From the NCBI GenBank assembly GCA_021372515.1, contig JAJFUG010000191.1, positions 1 through 16,522 on the forward strand: 16,522 nucleotides of DNA, written 5' to 3'. The first letter of the stretch is position 1. Every line of letters starts with the position of its first letter. Shown here piece after piece: positions 1-7,769 of this stretch. The DNA comes from a bacterium. Its GTDB lineage: Bacteria; Gemmatimonadota; Glassbacteria; GWA2-58-10. The notes beneath the pieces were generated by a model. It worked only from the letters and a program-made list of their open reading frames with translations. It was not told the DNA's origin and ran no database searches. A program made the translations under genes and the position numbers.

Positions 1-357
1 TGGGCCGAGGAGCACCTGGACCTGGACTACTACATGTGCTCCTACTACAACCCTATGCCCCGCGACCGCAATCCCGAGCACGTGCGCAGCGAGATTGAAT
101 ACTACAAGGAGGAGGACCGCGAGTCCATGTGCGCGCTCATCCCCACGCTGAGCCGCCCGGTGATCCACTACAAGGTGCTGGCCGCGGGCCGCAACGCCCC
201 GGAGGCGACTTTCCGGGCCGTGGCCGCCCGGATGCGGGCTAACGACGCGGTGTGCGTGGGGTTCTTCACCGGGGATGATCCAAAGATTATCGAAACGGAT
301 GCCCGTCTTCTGGAAAAAGCTCTGGCAGAGGCAGCCAGACAACCTCTGGGAGCATGA
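1..357 (+). CDS. TIM-barrel-like protein, C-terminal part (truncated by window edge)
   Basis: Only the last 118 codons are inside the window; reading frame 1 is open from base 1 to the TGA at 355-357. The residues are a close paralogue of the next gene: both contain the blocks WAEEHLDLD, CSYYNP, TLSRPVIH, KVLAAGRN and CVGFFTGDDP, and about 70% of positions are identical over roughly 113 aligned residues. The alternation of hydrophobic beta-like stretches and helices suggests the last strands of a TIM barrel, possibly aldo/keto-reductase-like, but I do not recognise a named family and see no catalytic signature. The internal ATG at 34 is not a likely start, because homology to the neighbour continues upstream of it to base 1. 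Tandem duplication with the following gene is clear; the function is unknown. Confidence 0.75.
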   Translation, partial: WAEEHLDLDYYMCSYYNPMPRDRNPEHVRSEIEYYKEEDRESMCALIPTLSRPVIHYKVLAAGRNAPEATFRAVAARMRANDAVCVGFFTGDDPKIIETDARLLEKALAEAARQPLGA

Positions 358-389
358 TAACAGTTCATCAGCGATCAAAGAGTAGTGCA

Positions 390-1196
390 ATGGAATATGT
401 GAATATCGGAGGTCGCCGGGTCAGCCGCTTGATAGGCGGCAGCAATCAGTTCAGTGGGTTCAGCCATCAAGGCGCCGTGCGTGATCATGCCATGATGAGT
501 TGGTACACACCCGAACGGATCAAGGCCGACCTGCGGGTGTACGAGCGGGTCGGAATCAACGCCCTCGTAGCTCGCACCGATAATCGCATGATTCCTCTGC
601 TGCTGGAACACCGGGCTGAGGGAGGATGTCTTCAATGGTTCGCCCAGACCTGCCCGGAGGTGGCCCCCCAGCACCTGAGTGTGGAACGGGCGGTGGAGGG
701 AGGCGCGGTAGCCTGCCATATCCACGGCGGACTGATGGACCACCTGTACCTGAACGGCAGATTGAATGAGATCGTCCCGGTGATCGACCTGATCAAGAAA
801 GCCGGTATGCTGGCCGCGGTGGCCGGGCACCTGCCCGGCGTGTTCCGCTGGGCCGAGGAACACCTGGATCTGGATTTTTATTTGTGTTCGTACTACAATC
901 CGATCCCCCGCGACCAACACCCGGAGCATGTACACACTGAAACAGAATATTTTCTTGAAGACAACCGTACCGAGATGGTAACGCTCATCACCACCCTCTC
1001 CCGTCCCGTGATCCATTTCAAGGTGCTTGCCGCGGGCCGTAACGAACCGGAGGCGGCGTTCAGGACAGCGGCTGCATGCATGCGCCCCGGCGACGCGATG
1101 TGCGTGGGGTTTTTCACCGGGGATGACCCGGCCCAGATCGAAACGGATGCCCGTCTGCTGAGTGAGGCCCTGGCCGGGGCCGCCGCCGGCGCATAA
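390..1196 (+). CDS. TIM-barrel-like protein, tandem paralogue
   Basis: A 268-residue protein beginning MEYVNIGGRRVSRLIGGS. The N-terminal pattern (short strand, GG, VSRL, G-G/S) recalls the start of aldo/keto reductases, and the later segments VACHIHGG, GMLAAVAGHLPG, LDFYLCSYYNP, PVIHFKVLAAGR and DAMCVGFFTGDD look like successive barrel strands. I see no aldo/keto-reductase Tyr/Lys/His/Asp tetrad, so the reaction is not assigned. No signal peptide is visible, so it should be cytoplasmic. An in-frame ATG at 354 overlaps the stop of the previous gene (ATGA) and would add 12 residues. I prefer 390 because the added residues (ITVHQRSKSSA) look unlike a domain and a Gly-Gly-Ser rich start is typical of such barrels; neither start has a strong Shine-Dalgarno. 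The gene arose by tandem duplication with the upstream gene and is probably co-transcribed with it. Confidence 0.75.
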   Translation: MEYVNIGGRRVSRLIGGSNQFSGFSHQGAVRDHAMMSWYTPERIKADLRVYERVGINALVARTDNRMIPLLLEHRAEGGCLQWFAQTCPEVAPQHLSVERAVEGGAVACHIHGGLMDHLYLNGRLNEIVPVIDLIKKAGMLAAVAGHLPGVFRWAEEHLDLDFYLCSYYNPIPRDQHPEHVHTETEYFLEDNRTEMVTLITTLSRPVIHFKVLAAGRNEPEAAFRTAAACMRPGDAMCVGFFTGDDPAQIETDARLLSEALAGAAAGA

Positions 1197-1210
1197 TGTT
1201 AGATTTCGGT

Positions 1211-1240
1211 TTGCAAAACATGATTTATAACAAATATAAC
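1211..1240 (+). promoter_or_regulatory. candidate promoter of the polyphosphate operon
   Basis: The 172-nt gap between the TIM-barrel gene and sixA is AT-rich just after the stop codon. TTGCAA (1211-1216) and TATAAC (1235-1240) are separated by 18 nt, a near-consensus sigma70-type pair. A second TATAAC lies at 1226-1231 without a matching -35. A start near 1247 would give a leader of about 130 nt before sixA. This is a pattern match only, with no experimental support. Confidence 0.4.
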
Positions 1241-1374
1241 AATTATGAGATGTTTTCGGCACGCATTATCTTGATGGAAGCCGGTGACGCGGGTAGAATC
1301 TATGGCGGCCCTCCAGTGTCCAGCCGGGGCTTTCTGAACACAGCGGACGAATCAACACTTTACCCGGAGTGATT

Positions 1375-2082
1375 ATGAAAACTCTGTACCTGGTTCGCCA
1401 CGCCAAAGCGGTGGAACGTAACGCCAGCTACCCGGATTTCGAGCGGGAACTGATCAAGCGCGGCCAGAAAGACGCCCGTCAGGTGGCCGAGTACCTGGTC
1501 TCCCAGGACGCCCTTCCCGGGGTGATAATCTCCAGTCCGGCCGTGCGGGCGGTGGCCACGGCGCGGATTTTCGCGCGCCAGTTCAACTACCCCTCCAAGC
1601 GCATCCGTACCCGCAAGGCGATCTACGACCAGCCGGCCAGCACGCTGTTCAACATCCTCCAGACTCTGGAGGAGGACTGCGAACAGGTGATGCTGGTGGG
1701 TCACGATCCGCAGCTCACCGACCTGGCGCGGTTCCTGGCCCCGGATTTCCACCGCGACATCCCGACCAGCGGCCTGTTGCGGATAGAGATCGAGATCGAG
1801 CACTGGGAGGAACTCACTTCGGGCTCCGGCCGGGTTACCCTGTTCCATTTCCCCGGCGCACAGGGGGCTGTGCTCGAGGGCAAAGCCTTCATCAAAGACC
1901 TCGAGCGCAACCTGAGCCGCGCGGTGATGGAGGTGCTCAAGGAGGCCGACCTGGTCACCGCGGTCAAGATGGACAAGAGCGTGCCCAAGTTCGTGCGCGA
2001 GCTGGCCCGCAAATTCGCCGCGCGGGTCAAGGCGCGGGCGGCCAAGAAATTCGAGGCCGCGGAGCGGGATAATAAAATTTAA
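1375..2082 (+). CDS. sixA: SixA-like histidine phosphatase with basic C-terminal extension
   Basis: A 235-residue member of the histidine phosphatase (phosphoglycerate-mutase-like) superfamily, SixA branch, which removes phosphate from phosphohistidine. The signature LVRHAKA puts the nucleophile at His9 with Arg8; Arg58 (SSPAVRA) and His110 (VMLVGHDPQ) complete the phosphate pocket. The ATG at 1375 is chosen because GGAG lies at 1366-1369, 5 nt upstream; a GTG at 1369 would add two residues but overlaps that Shine-Dalgarno. SixA is normally about 160 residues. Here about 60 more residues follow (from about 172), helical and strongly basic near the end (KFVRELARKFAARVKARA). The gene leads a run of closely spaced genes: ppk follows 40 nt later, then ppx and a CHAD gene. 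It may act on a phosphohistidine protein or on a polyphosphate-related substrate; that is inference. No signal peptide is visible. Confidence 0.88.
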   Translation: MKTLYLVRHAKAVERNASYPDFERELIKRGQKDARQVAEYLVSQDALPGVIISSPAVRAVATARIFARQFNYPSKRIRTRKAIYDQPASTLFNILQTLEEDCEQVMLVGHDPQLTDLARFLAPDFHRDIPTSGLLRIEIEIEHWEELTSGSGRVTLFHFPGAQGAVLEGKAFIKDLERNLSRAVMEVLKEADLVTAVKMDKSVPKFVRELARKFAARVKARAAKKFEAAERDNKI

Positions 2083-2122
2083 GCACCGTGGGATCCACAA
2101 TGCGGGGCAGGGGCAGCCATCT

Positions 2123-4201
2123 ATGAGCAGCGGCAGGTACATCAACCGGGATATAAGCTGGCTTTCGTTCAACGAGCGGGTGCTTCAGGAGGCCGCCGAT
2201 CCGGACACTCCACTGATCGAGCGTCTGCGGTTCCTGGGCATTTTCTCCTCCAACCTGGATGAGTTTTTCCGCGTGCGCGTGGCCACGATCAAGCGCATGG
2301 CCGCCGCCGGGAAAAAAGCCAGCGCCCTGGTCGGCGAGTACCCGGTCGAGATCCTCAACGACATCCAGCATATAGTGCTGGAGCAGCAGGACCGCATCGA
2401 CATCATCTTCGAGGATATCCTGCGCGAGTTGCGCAGCCGGGGGATTTTCCTGGTCAGCGAAACCCAGCTCACCAAGGCCGAAAGCGAGTATGCCCGCGAT
2501 TTTTTCCACAACGAGGTGCGCGCCCGTCTGTTCCCGCTGATGATCGACTACCTCGACTCCCTGCCCGTGCTGGATGACCATTCAATCTACCTGGCCGTGC
2601 GCCTGCTGAAAAAGGAGACCTCGGCCAAACCGCGACACGCCTTGATCGAAGTTCCCAGCAGCGTGCTCTCCCGGTTCGTGGTGCTGCCCCGCAATGAGAA
2701 CGAGGTGCGGATCATCCTGCTGGATGACATCATCCGGGTGGGGCTGGAGGACATTTTCTCCACCTTTGATTACAAGATTTTCGACGCCTACACGATCAAG
2801 CTCACCCGTGATGCCGAGCTGGACATCGAGGACGATATTACGATCAGCTTCATGGAAAATATCTCCAAGAGCCTGAAAAAACGCGAGCGCGGCGTGCCGG
2901 TGCGTTTCGTCTACGACTCCCGCATCCCGGAGCCGTTCCTCAAGAGCCTGATGCGCCGTCTCAAGCTCACCAACACCGACACACAGGTGCCGGGAGGGCG
3001 CTACCACAACCTGAAGGATTTCATGGGGTTCCCCTCGGTGGGCCACCCCGAGCTGCGCTACGCGCCTCTGCCGACCTTGCAGCACCCGGAGCTGGGGCCG
3101 AACGTGAGCGTGATGAGCGTTATGCGTAACCGGGACCTCCTGATCAACTATCCTTTCCACACGTTCAACCATTTCATCGACCTGCTGCGCGAGGCCTCGA
3201 TCGACCCGAAAGTGGTCTCGATCAAGATTTCCCTCTACCGTCTGGCGCGCAACTCCAACGTGGTCAACTCCCTGATCAACGCCGCGCGCAACGGCAAGCA
3301 GGTGACAGTGGTCATGGAGCTGCAAGCGCGTTTCGACGAGAAAGCCAACATCTTCTGGGCCGACCGCCTGATCGAGGAAGGGGTCAAGCTGCTCTACGGC
3401 GTGCCGGACCTCAAGGTGCACGCCAAGCTGCTGCTGATCACCCGTCGCGAGCAGGGCGGCCTGGTGAACTATGTCAACGTGAGCACCGGCAACTACAACG
3501 AGGCCACGGCCAAGATATACAGTGACCACAGCTTTTTCACCACCGATCCGCGTATCACCGGCGACGTGGAGAAAATTTTCCGTTTCTTCGAGCGCAACTA
3601 CCGCACCGCCAGCTACGACCACCTGCTGGTGGCGCCGTTTTTCATGCGTGACCGCCTTTGCGAGCTGATCGACCGGGAGAAGCGCAACGCCAGGAAAGGC
3701 CGCCCGGCCTGGATCCGGCTCAAGCTGAACAGCCTGTCCGACAGCCGGATGATCGACAAGCTCTACGGCGCGGGCCAGGCGGGGGTGAAAATCGAGATGA
3801 TCGTGCGGGGGATCTGCTCGCTCGTGCCGCAGGTGCCGGGACTGAGCGAGAACATCAGCGCGATCAGCATCGTCGACCGCTATCTCGAGCACTCACGCAT
3901 CTTCGTTTTCTGCAACAACGGCCAGCCGCTCTATTTTATCAGCTCGGCCGACCTGATGGACCGTAACCTCGACCGACGGGTGGAGATAATCTGCCCGATC
4001 TTCGACCCGGCCATCCAGGCCGAACTGGCCGCCTTCCTGGATATCCAGTTGCGGGACAGCGTGAAAGCGCGCGTGCTGGACGGCACCCGCGAGAACCGCT
4101 ACCGCCGAATCTCCGGCCAGACCCCGGTCCGCTCGCAACTGGCCCTGCACGAGAGGTACAAAGCTAAATCAGACCACGGCAAGAACAGGAAAGAGGGTTA
4201 G
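2123..4201 (+). CDS. ppk: polyphosphate kinase 1
   Basis: PPK1 reversibly transfers the terminal phosphate of ATP to a growing inorganic polyphosphate chain through a phosphohistidine intermediate. At 692 residues it has the usual full length of the family. The N-terminal domain carries the hallmark RDISWLSFNERVL and FSSNLDEFFRVRV, with Asn44 at the place of the ATP-binding Asn of the E. coli enzyme. The two catalytic histidines are present: His433 in LKVHAKLLL and His590 in YLEHSRIFVF, nearly the same numbers as E. coli His435 and His592. VNVSTGNYNEATAKIYSD is the conserved segment after the first His. The ATG at 2123 is preceded by a GGGGCAG-type purine tract and places the family N-terminus correctly. 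The ppx GTG begins 5 nt after the stop, so translational coupling is likely. Assignment is firm; the enzyme may be membrane-associated, as in other bacteria. Confidence 0.97.
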   Translation: MSSGRYINRDISWLSFNERVLQEAADPDTPLIERLRFLGIFSSNLDEFFRVRVATIKRMAAAGKKASALVGEYPVEILNDIQHIVLEQQDRIDIIFEDILRELRSRGIFLVSETQLTKAESEYARDFFHNEVRARLFPLMIDYLDSLPVLDDHSIYLAVRLLKKETSAKPRHALIEVPSSVLSRFVVLPRNENEVRIILLDDIIRVGLEDIFSTFDYKIFDAYTIKLTRDAELDIEDDITISFMENISKSLKKRERGVPVRFVYDSRIPEPFLKSLMRRLKLTNTDTQVPGGRYHNLKDFMGFPSVGHPELRYAPLPTLQHPELGPNVSVMSVMRNRDLLINYPFHTFNHFIDLLREASIDPKVVSIKISLYRLARNSNVVNSLINAARNGKQVTVVMELQARFDEKANIFWADRLIEEGVKLLYGVPDLKVHAKLLLITRREQGGLVNYVNVSTGNYNEATAKIYSDHSFFTTDPRITGDVEKIFRFFERNYRTASYDHLLVAPFFMRDRLCELIDREKRNARKGRPAWIRLKLNSLSDSRMIDKLYGAGQAGVKIEMIVRGICSLVPQVPGLSENISAISIVDRYLEHSRIFVFCNNGQPLYFISSADLMDRNLDRRVEIICPIFDPAIQAELAAFLDIQLRDSVKARVLDGTRENRYRRISGQTPVRSQLALHERYKAKSDHGKNRKEG

Positions 4202-4206
4202 ACAGA

Positions 4207-5115
4207 GTGCTCTTCGCAGCGATAGATATCGGCTCCAACGCGATCAGACTGCTTTTCGAGAACGTTTACACGGACACCGACACACCGGTCTTCAAGAAGC
4301 TCTCCCTCACCCGGGTGCCCATACGCCTGGGCGAGGACGCTTTCCCCACGGGGCGGATTTCACTCGACAAGTCGCTGGCCGTAATCAAGGCCATGATCGC
4401 CTTCAAGCACCTGATCGAAATCCACCAGCCGGTGGATTACCTGGCCTATGCCACCTCGGCCATGCGCAACGCCTCGAACGCCGCCCAGATCATCGAGGAA
4501 ATTCACCGTCAGACCGGCATCGAGGTGGAGATAATCGACGGGCAGCGGGAGGCGGAGATAATATACTCCACGCATATCGCCGAGGAGATGCGCCACGACA
4601 GCTCGTACCTCTACATCGAGGTGGGCGGCGGCAGCACCGAGGTGAGCCTGTTCGACCGCGGGGCCAACGTTTTCTCGCGCTCGTTCCCGGTGGGCACGGT
4701 GCGGATGCTGCACGGCCTGGTGGGGGAGGCGCAGTGGAGCGAGATGAAAGACTGGCTGCGGGTCAACACGCTGGGCCACACGCCCATGGCCGGGATCGGC
4801 ACCGGCGGCAACATCAACACCATCCTCAAGATACTGCGCAAAAAAGAGGACCGTCCGATGCCCATCCGCAAGTTGCGCGAGATGCGCGACTATCTGGCCT
4901 CCTACAGCCTGGAGGACCGGATCAAGGTCCTGGGCCTCAGGCCCGACCGGGCGGATGTGATCGTGCAGGCCACGGACATCTACCTGAACGTGATGAAATG
5001 GTGCCGGATCGACCACCTGATCGTGCCCAAGATCGGGGTGGCGGACGGGATCATCCACCTTCTCTACGAGCGGTACGCGACCGGCGGCCGCAGCCGTATC
5101 CTCTCCGCCGGTTGA
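4207..5115 (+). CDS. ppx: exopolyphosphatase, Ppx/GppA family (short form)
   Basis: A 302-residue member of the Ppx/GppA family of the ASKHA (actin-like ATPase) superfamily, which releases orthophosphate from the ends of polyphosphate or hydrolyses pppGpp. The first phosphate loop is AAIDIGSNAIRLL (Asp7), the second is IEVGGGSTEVS (residues 137-146), and the probable catalytic glutamate is Glu115 in GQREAEIIY. IGTGGNINTIL (about 197-208) is the third family motif. Only the two actin-like domains are present; the C-terminal HD-like extension of the long E. coli-type Ppx is absent. The start is GTG, chosen because the AIDIGSN motif must lie within the first ten residues, and a GAAAGAGGG purine tract lies upstream. 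The gene is 5 nt after ppk and 19 nt before the CHAD gene. GppA-type activity cannot be excluded from sequence, but linkage to ppk favours exopolyphosphatase. Confidence 0.93.
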   Translation: MLFAAIDIGSNAIRLLFENVYTDTDTPVFKKLSLTRVPIRLGEDAFPTGRISLDKSLAVIKAMIAFKHLIEIHQPVDYLAYATSAMRNASNAAQIIEEIHRQTGIEVEIIDGQREAEIIYSTHIAEEMRHDSSYLYIEVGGGSTEVSLFDRGANVFSRSFPVGTVRMLHGLVGEAQWSEMKDWLRVNTLGHTPMAGIGTGGNINTILKILRKKEDRPMPIRKLREMRDYLASYSLEDRIKVLGLRPDRADVIVQATDIYLNVMKWCRIDHLIVPKIGVADGIIHLLYERYATGGRSRILSAG

Positions 5116-5134
5116 GAGACAGGAAGGCGTCGCG

Positions 5135-6037
5135 GTGTTCCGTAAAAAAATCCTGACCTATCTGGAAAAGCGCCTGAAAGGCATCCGGGACAACTATGCC
5201 CGGGCGCGCGAGAGTGTGGACGCGGAGGCCGTGCACGACCTGCGCGTCCACCTGAAACGCACGCGGGCGCTGTTCGCCCTGACCGAGGCCCTGGACCCGA
5301 ATTTCCACGCCCGGCGCGAGTTCCGTCCTTTCCGCGCCCTGGCCCGCGCCACCCGGCGTCTGCGCGACATCCAGGTGCAGCTCGATCTGTTCGACCACTC
5401 CACCCGGCGGCTGAAACAGAAACCGGAAACGTTCCGCGTGTTTCTGGAGCACCTCGAGGCGCGGCTGAAACGGGATTTCCTCGCCTCATGCGCCCCGGAG
5501 CCGCCCGAGGCCCTGGGCACGGCGGCCGGCCGTCTCCAGCAGGCCCTGGCCGCCCTGAGCGCCGAGGCCAGCCTCCCCCGGGCCGAGGCCCGTTACCACC
5601 AGCTCAAGGGCGAGTTCCTCGACCTGGCCTGCCGCGCGGATGAGAATGACTCCGTGCTGCACGAGCTGCGCACCCGGGCCAAGCAGACCCATTACACCTG
5701 GGAGATCACCCGGGCCTGTTTCGGACGGCTGGGCGGCGAGAGGCTGTTTGTCGGGCGGGTCAAGCGCCTGCACGGCCTGCTGGGCGACTGGCACGACCGC
5801 GAGGTGGCATTCGAGCACCTGGAGCGCCACCTTTGCCGCGGCGGCGCCCACAGCCTCGACCGCAGCCTGGGCACCCTGGCCGAGACCTTCCGCCGCGACA
5901 AGGAGCGCCTGGCGTCGCGCTGCCGGACCGAGATCGCGCGCCTGAGGGCCATGCTCGCCCCGCAGACCGCAGCCGAGCCCTCCACCGCTGCGGCTCAGAC
6001 GGAACCTGCGCCCACCACGCCCGAAGTAACAACCTGA
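5135..6037 (+). CDS. CHAD domain protein (polyphosphate binding)
   Basis: A 300-residue protein that is nearly all one CHAD domain, the conserved-histidine alpha-helical domain known to bind polyphosphate. The key helix near the N-terminus is VHDLRVHLKRTRALF (residues 33-47), with His34, Arg37, His39, Lys41, Arg42 and Arg44 on it. A second basic helix follows (RALARATRRLRDIQVQ), and the C-terminal half repeats the pattern (HELRTRAKQTHYTWE and RVKRLHGLLGDWHDREVAFEHL), consistent with the two four-helix bundles of the domain. The last 25 residues are a Pro/Ala/Thr tail with no predicted structure. No signal peptide and no fused CYTH domain are seen. The start is GTG with AGGAAGG eight nt upstream. 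It is the last gene of the sixA-ppk-ppx run and precedes a terminator, so it probably organises or targets polyphosphate made by PPK. Confidence 0.93.
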   Translation: MFRKKILTYLEKRLKGIRDNYARARESVDAEAVHDLRVHLKRTRALFALTEALDPNFHARREFRPFRALARATRRLRDIQVQLDLFDHSTRRLKQKPETFRVFLEHLEARLKRDFLASCAPEPPEALGTAAGRLQQALAALSAEASLPRAEARYHQLKGEFLDLACRADENDSVLHELRTRAKQTHYTWEITRACFGRLGGERLFVGRVKRLHGLLGDWHDREVAFEHLERHLCRGGAHSLDRSLGTLAETFRRDKERLASRCRTEIARLRAMLAPQTAAEPSTAAAQTEPAPTTPEVTT

Positions 6038-6078
6038 CAATCACCGGCGGCCTGAATATCCGGATGCCGACAAACAGA

Positions 6079-6110
6079 AAGGGCCGCCTTTCCGGGCGGC
6101 CCTTCTTTGT
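6079..6110. terminator. terminator between convergent genes (CHAD and amidohydrolase)
   Basis: A perfect 10-bp stem (AAGGGCCGCC, 6079-6088, with GGCGGCCCTT, 6095-6104) encloses a 6-nt loop. On the + strand it is followed by CTTCTTTGT and on the - strand by TCTGTTTG, so it can stop transcription of both converging units. It lies 41 nt after the CHAD stop codon. Confidence 0.85.
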
Positions 6111-6141
6111 ATCTCCCTGTCTCTTCTATACTTCTTTTTGC

Positions 6142-7500
6142 TCAGCGCTCCAGCGCCGGTGGATGAATGTCGTTGCGCAGGGACTGCAGCAGGATCAGAC
6201 GGGTGTCCGGCAGCGGCCAGGGGAACGGGCAGGCCGGCGGGTAGTTGAGGTCGATATCCACCGTGGCCACGCCGGGGCGCTCCTTGGCCTCGGCCATCAG
6301 CTCACCCCAGGGGCCGTAGATCCGGCTGGGGCAGTCGTAGCCGCAATTGACCAGGAATACGTGGTTCTCCATCGCCCGGGAGCATATCATCGTCTGGTTC
6401 CCGCCCCAGATCGGCAGGAAAATCACCTCGGCGCCCTGAAGGCTGAGCGCGCGCGCCGGGTCGACAAACCAGCTGTCCCAGCAGATCATGATCCCGATCC
6501 GGCCGAAATCGGTGTCGAACACCGGGTAGGAGTCGCCCTGGGCCACGCCCTGGTCGAACTCGCCCTCCGGGATGTAGACCTTGCGGTACTTGCCCGCCAC
6601 TTTGCCCTGACGGTCGATCAGCACGGCGGTGTTGTAGATCGCTTGCCCCTCGCGCTCGCCCAGGGCCGCCACCACGTACATTTTGTACTTGCGGGCCAGC
6701 TCGCCCAGGCGCCCGGTGGTCGGGCCGGGGATCGGCTCGGCGATCTCGGCGTATTCCTTGTAGGTGCCGATCATGTTCACCCCCTCGCCCAGGCAGACAA
6801 TGTCGGCTTTCTGCTGCCCAGCCTGCTCCAGCACCGCGCAGAACTGCTCCACGCTCTCGGCCGGGGTCTTGGTGCCGCCGGGACGGCAGTTGACCGTGGC
6901 CAGCCGCACCGGACGGTGGGGCGGGTCGGCGGCGCGGGTCAGACGGATGTCATCCCACCAGGCGCGGGCCTGAGGGTCCTGGCTCAGGAACAGCTCCACC
7001 CGCACGGCGACCGCGTTCTCCGGAGCGCGGCAGGTGATCCCCACTTTCCGCCAGGGGCCGCTCTTGTCCAGCTCGGGCACATACACGCGCTGGCCGGCCT
7101 GCGCGCCCTTGGCATCCAGCCAGTCCAGGCGGGCGAAAACGGTGTTGTGGCTGTAATCCACCCCCTGCGCGGCGAAAGAGGCCTCGAAACTGTAGAACTT
7201 GCCAGCCTCGATCCCTTTCACCGTGTTGCGCCAGCAGCCGCGCACCACGCTGTTGGAGGCCCCATAGAGGGCCAGGCTGCCCGGCCCGCCCAGGCTGGGG
7301 GCCTCGGCCACGCTGAACTCCGGGCTGATCCCTTCCCGCTGGGCGTACTGCTCCCAGCCCGCGGCTGCCGCCGCCTCGACCGAGGCAAAAGAGGAACCCG
7401 CAAGCAAAGCCTCGCCCGGCTGGGCCGCCCGCAGCCCCGCACCGGCAGTGATGAACATTCCGGCCGCCAAGGCCAGCGCAGTCAGAAACAGTTTCCGCAT
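6142..7500 (-). CDS. exported carbon-nitrogen hydrolase (nitrilase superfamily) with N-terminal beta-sandwich
   Basis: A 452-residue protein. Residues 1-26 are a Sec signal peptide (MRKLFLTALALAAGMF, then Ala-rich). Residues about 30-190 read like a galactose-binding-type jelly roll (YSFEASFAAQG, WRKVGITCRAPENAVAVRVEL, WWDDIRL). Residues about 198-450 are the nitrilase-superfamily domain, which hydrolyses amides or nitriles through a Cys-Glu-Lys triad: Glu239 in VCLGEGVN, Lys307 in KYRKVYIPEGE and Cys340 in IGIMICWDSWF. The later LQGAEVIFLPIWGG and the re-entry ENHVFLVNCGYD are family-typical. The start at 7500 is preferred over an upstream in-frame start at 7560 because GAGGAG sits 8 nt before it and the signal peptide begins there. 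Substrate is unknown; export together with a carbohydrate-binding-like domain suggests an extracellular N-acyl or amide-bearing glycan. It converges with the CHAD gene. Confidence 0.88.
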   Translation of the reverse strand: MRKLFLTALALAAGMFITAGAGLRAAQPGEALLAGSSFASVEAAAAAGWEQYAQREGISPEFSVAEAPSLGGPGSLALYGASNSVVRGCWRNTVKGIEAGKFYSFEASFAAQGVDYSHNTVFARLDWLDAKGAQAGQRVYVPELDKSGPWRKVGITCRAPENAVAVRVELFLSQDPQARAWWDDIRLTRAADPPHRPVRLATVNCRPGGTKTPAESVEQFCAVLEQAGQQKADIVCLGEGVNMIGTYKEYAEIAEPIPGPTTGRLGELARKYKMYVVAALGEREGQAIYNTAVLIDRQGKVAGKYRKVYIPEGEFDQGVAQGDSYPVFDTDFGRIGIMICWDSWFVDPARALSLQGAEVIFLPIWGGNQTMICSRAMENHVFLVNCGYDCPSRIYGPWGELMAEAKERPGVATVDIDLNYPPACPFPWPLPDTRLILLQSLRNDIHPPALER

Positions 7501-7651
7501 CCGACACTCCTCTGTCAGGGGTGGGATTGTCCTCTTACCAGAAAAGAATCCAGCCTTCAAAAAATGAAACCATTCCGGCGGGTCCGCAGTCAGATACTAT
7601 GAAAGCCGATGAGACAAACAACTGGAAAACCAACCCTTACCGGAGGAATAA

Positions 7652-7741
7652 ATGACCACCAGCGATACTCTCAAGCTTATCGGAAACGCGGTGCTCGGCA
7701 TGGTCATCTACTTCACGCTGCTGATGAGCCCGATGCTGTAA
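7652..7741 (+). CDS. 29-residue single-span membrane peptide
   Basis: A short reading frame, ATG at 7652 to TAA at 7741, encodes 29 residues. A polar start (MTTSDTLK) is followed by one hydrophobic stretch (LIGNAVLGMVIYFTLLM) long enough to cross the membrane once, ending SPML. Support for it being real is unusually good for its size: CCGGAGGAATAA places a full GGAGG Shine-Dalgarno 7 nt before the ATG, and a GC-rich hairpin with a T run begins 28 nt after the stop. It stands alone on the + strand between the divergent amidohydrolase gene and the convergent DUF1080 gene, so it has its own transcript; no convincing promoter was found in the 150 nt upstream, only a weak GATACT near 7593. I do not recognise a family. 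It has too few charged residues to look like a typical type I toxin, but that is not excluded. Confidence 0.65.
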   Translation: MTTSDTLKLIGNAVLGMVIYFTLLMSPML

Positions 7742-7769
7742 GAGCCGGACAACAGGATTCACCGCGCAT

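Noticed and set aside
2582-3892. 436-codon - strand frame opposite ppk
   Set aside because: Antisense to the clear PPK1 gene; His/Val/Asp-rich composition and no recognisable domain.
5833-7602. Long + strand open frame (589 codons) across the CHAD end and the amidohydrolase gene
   Set aside because: It is antisense to the amidohydrolase, crosses a terminator, and its Arg/Pro/Gly/His-rich translation is typical of an antisense shadow in high-GC DNA.
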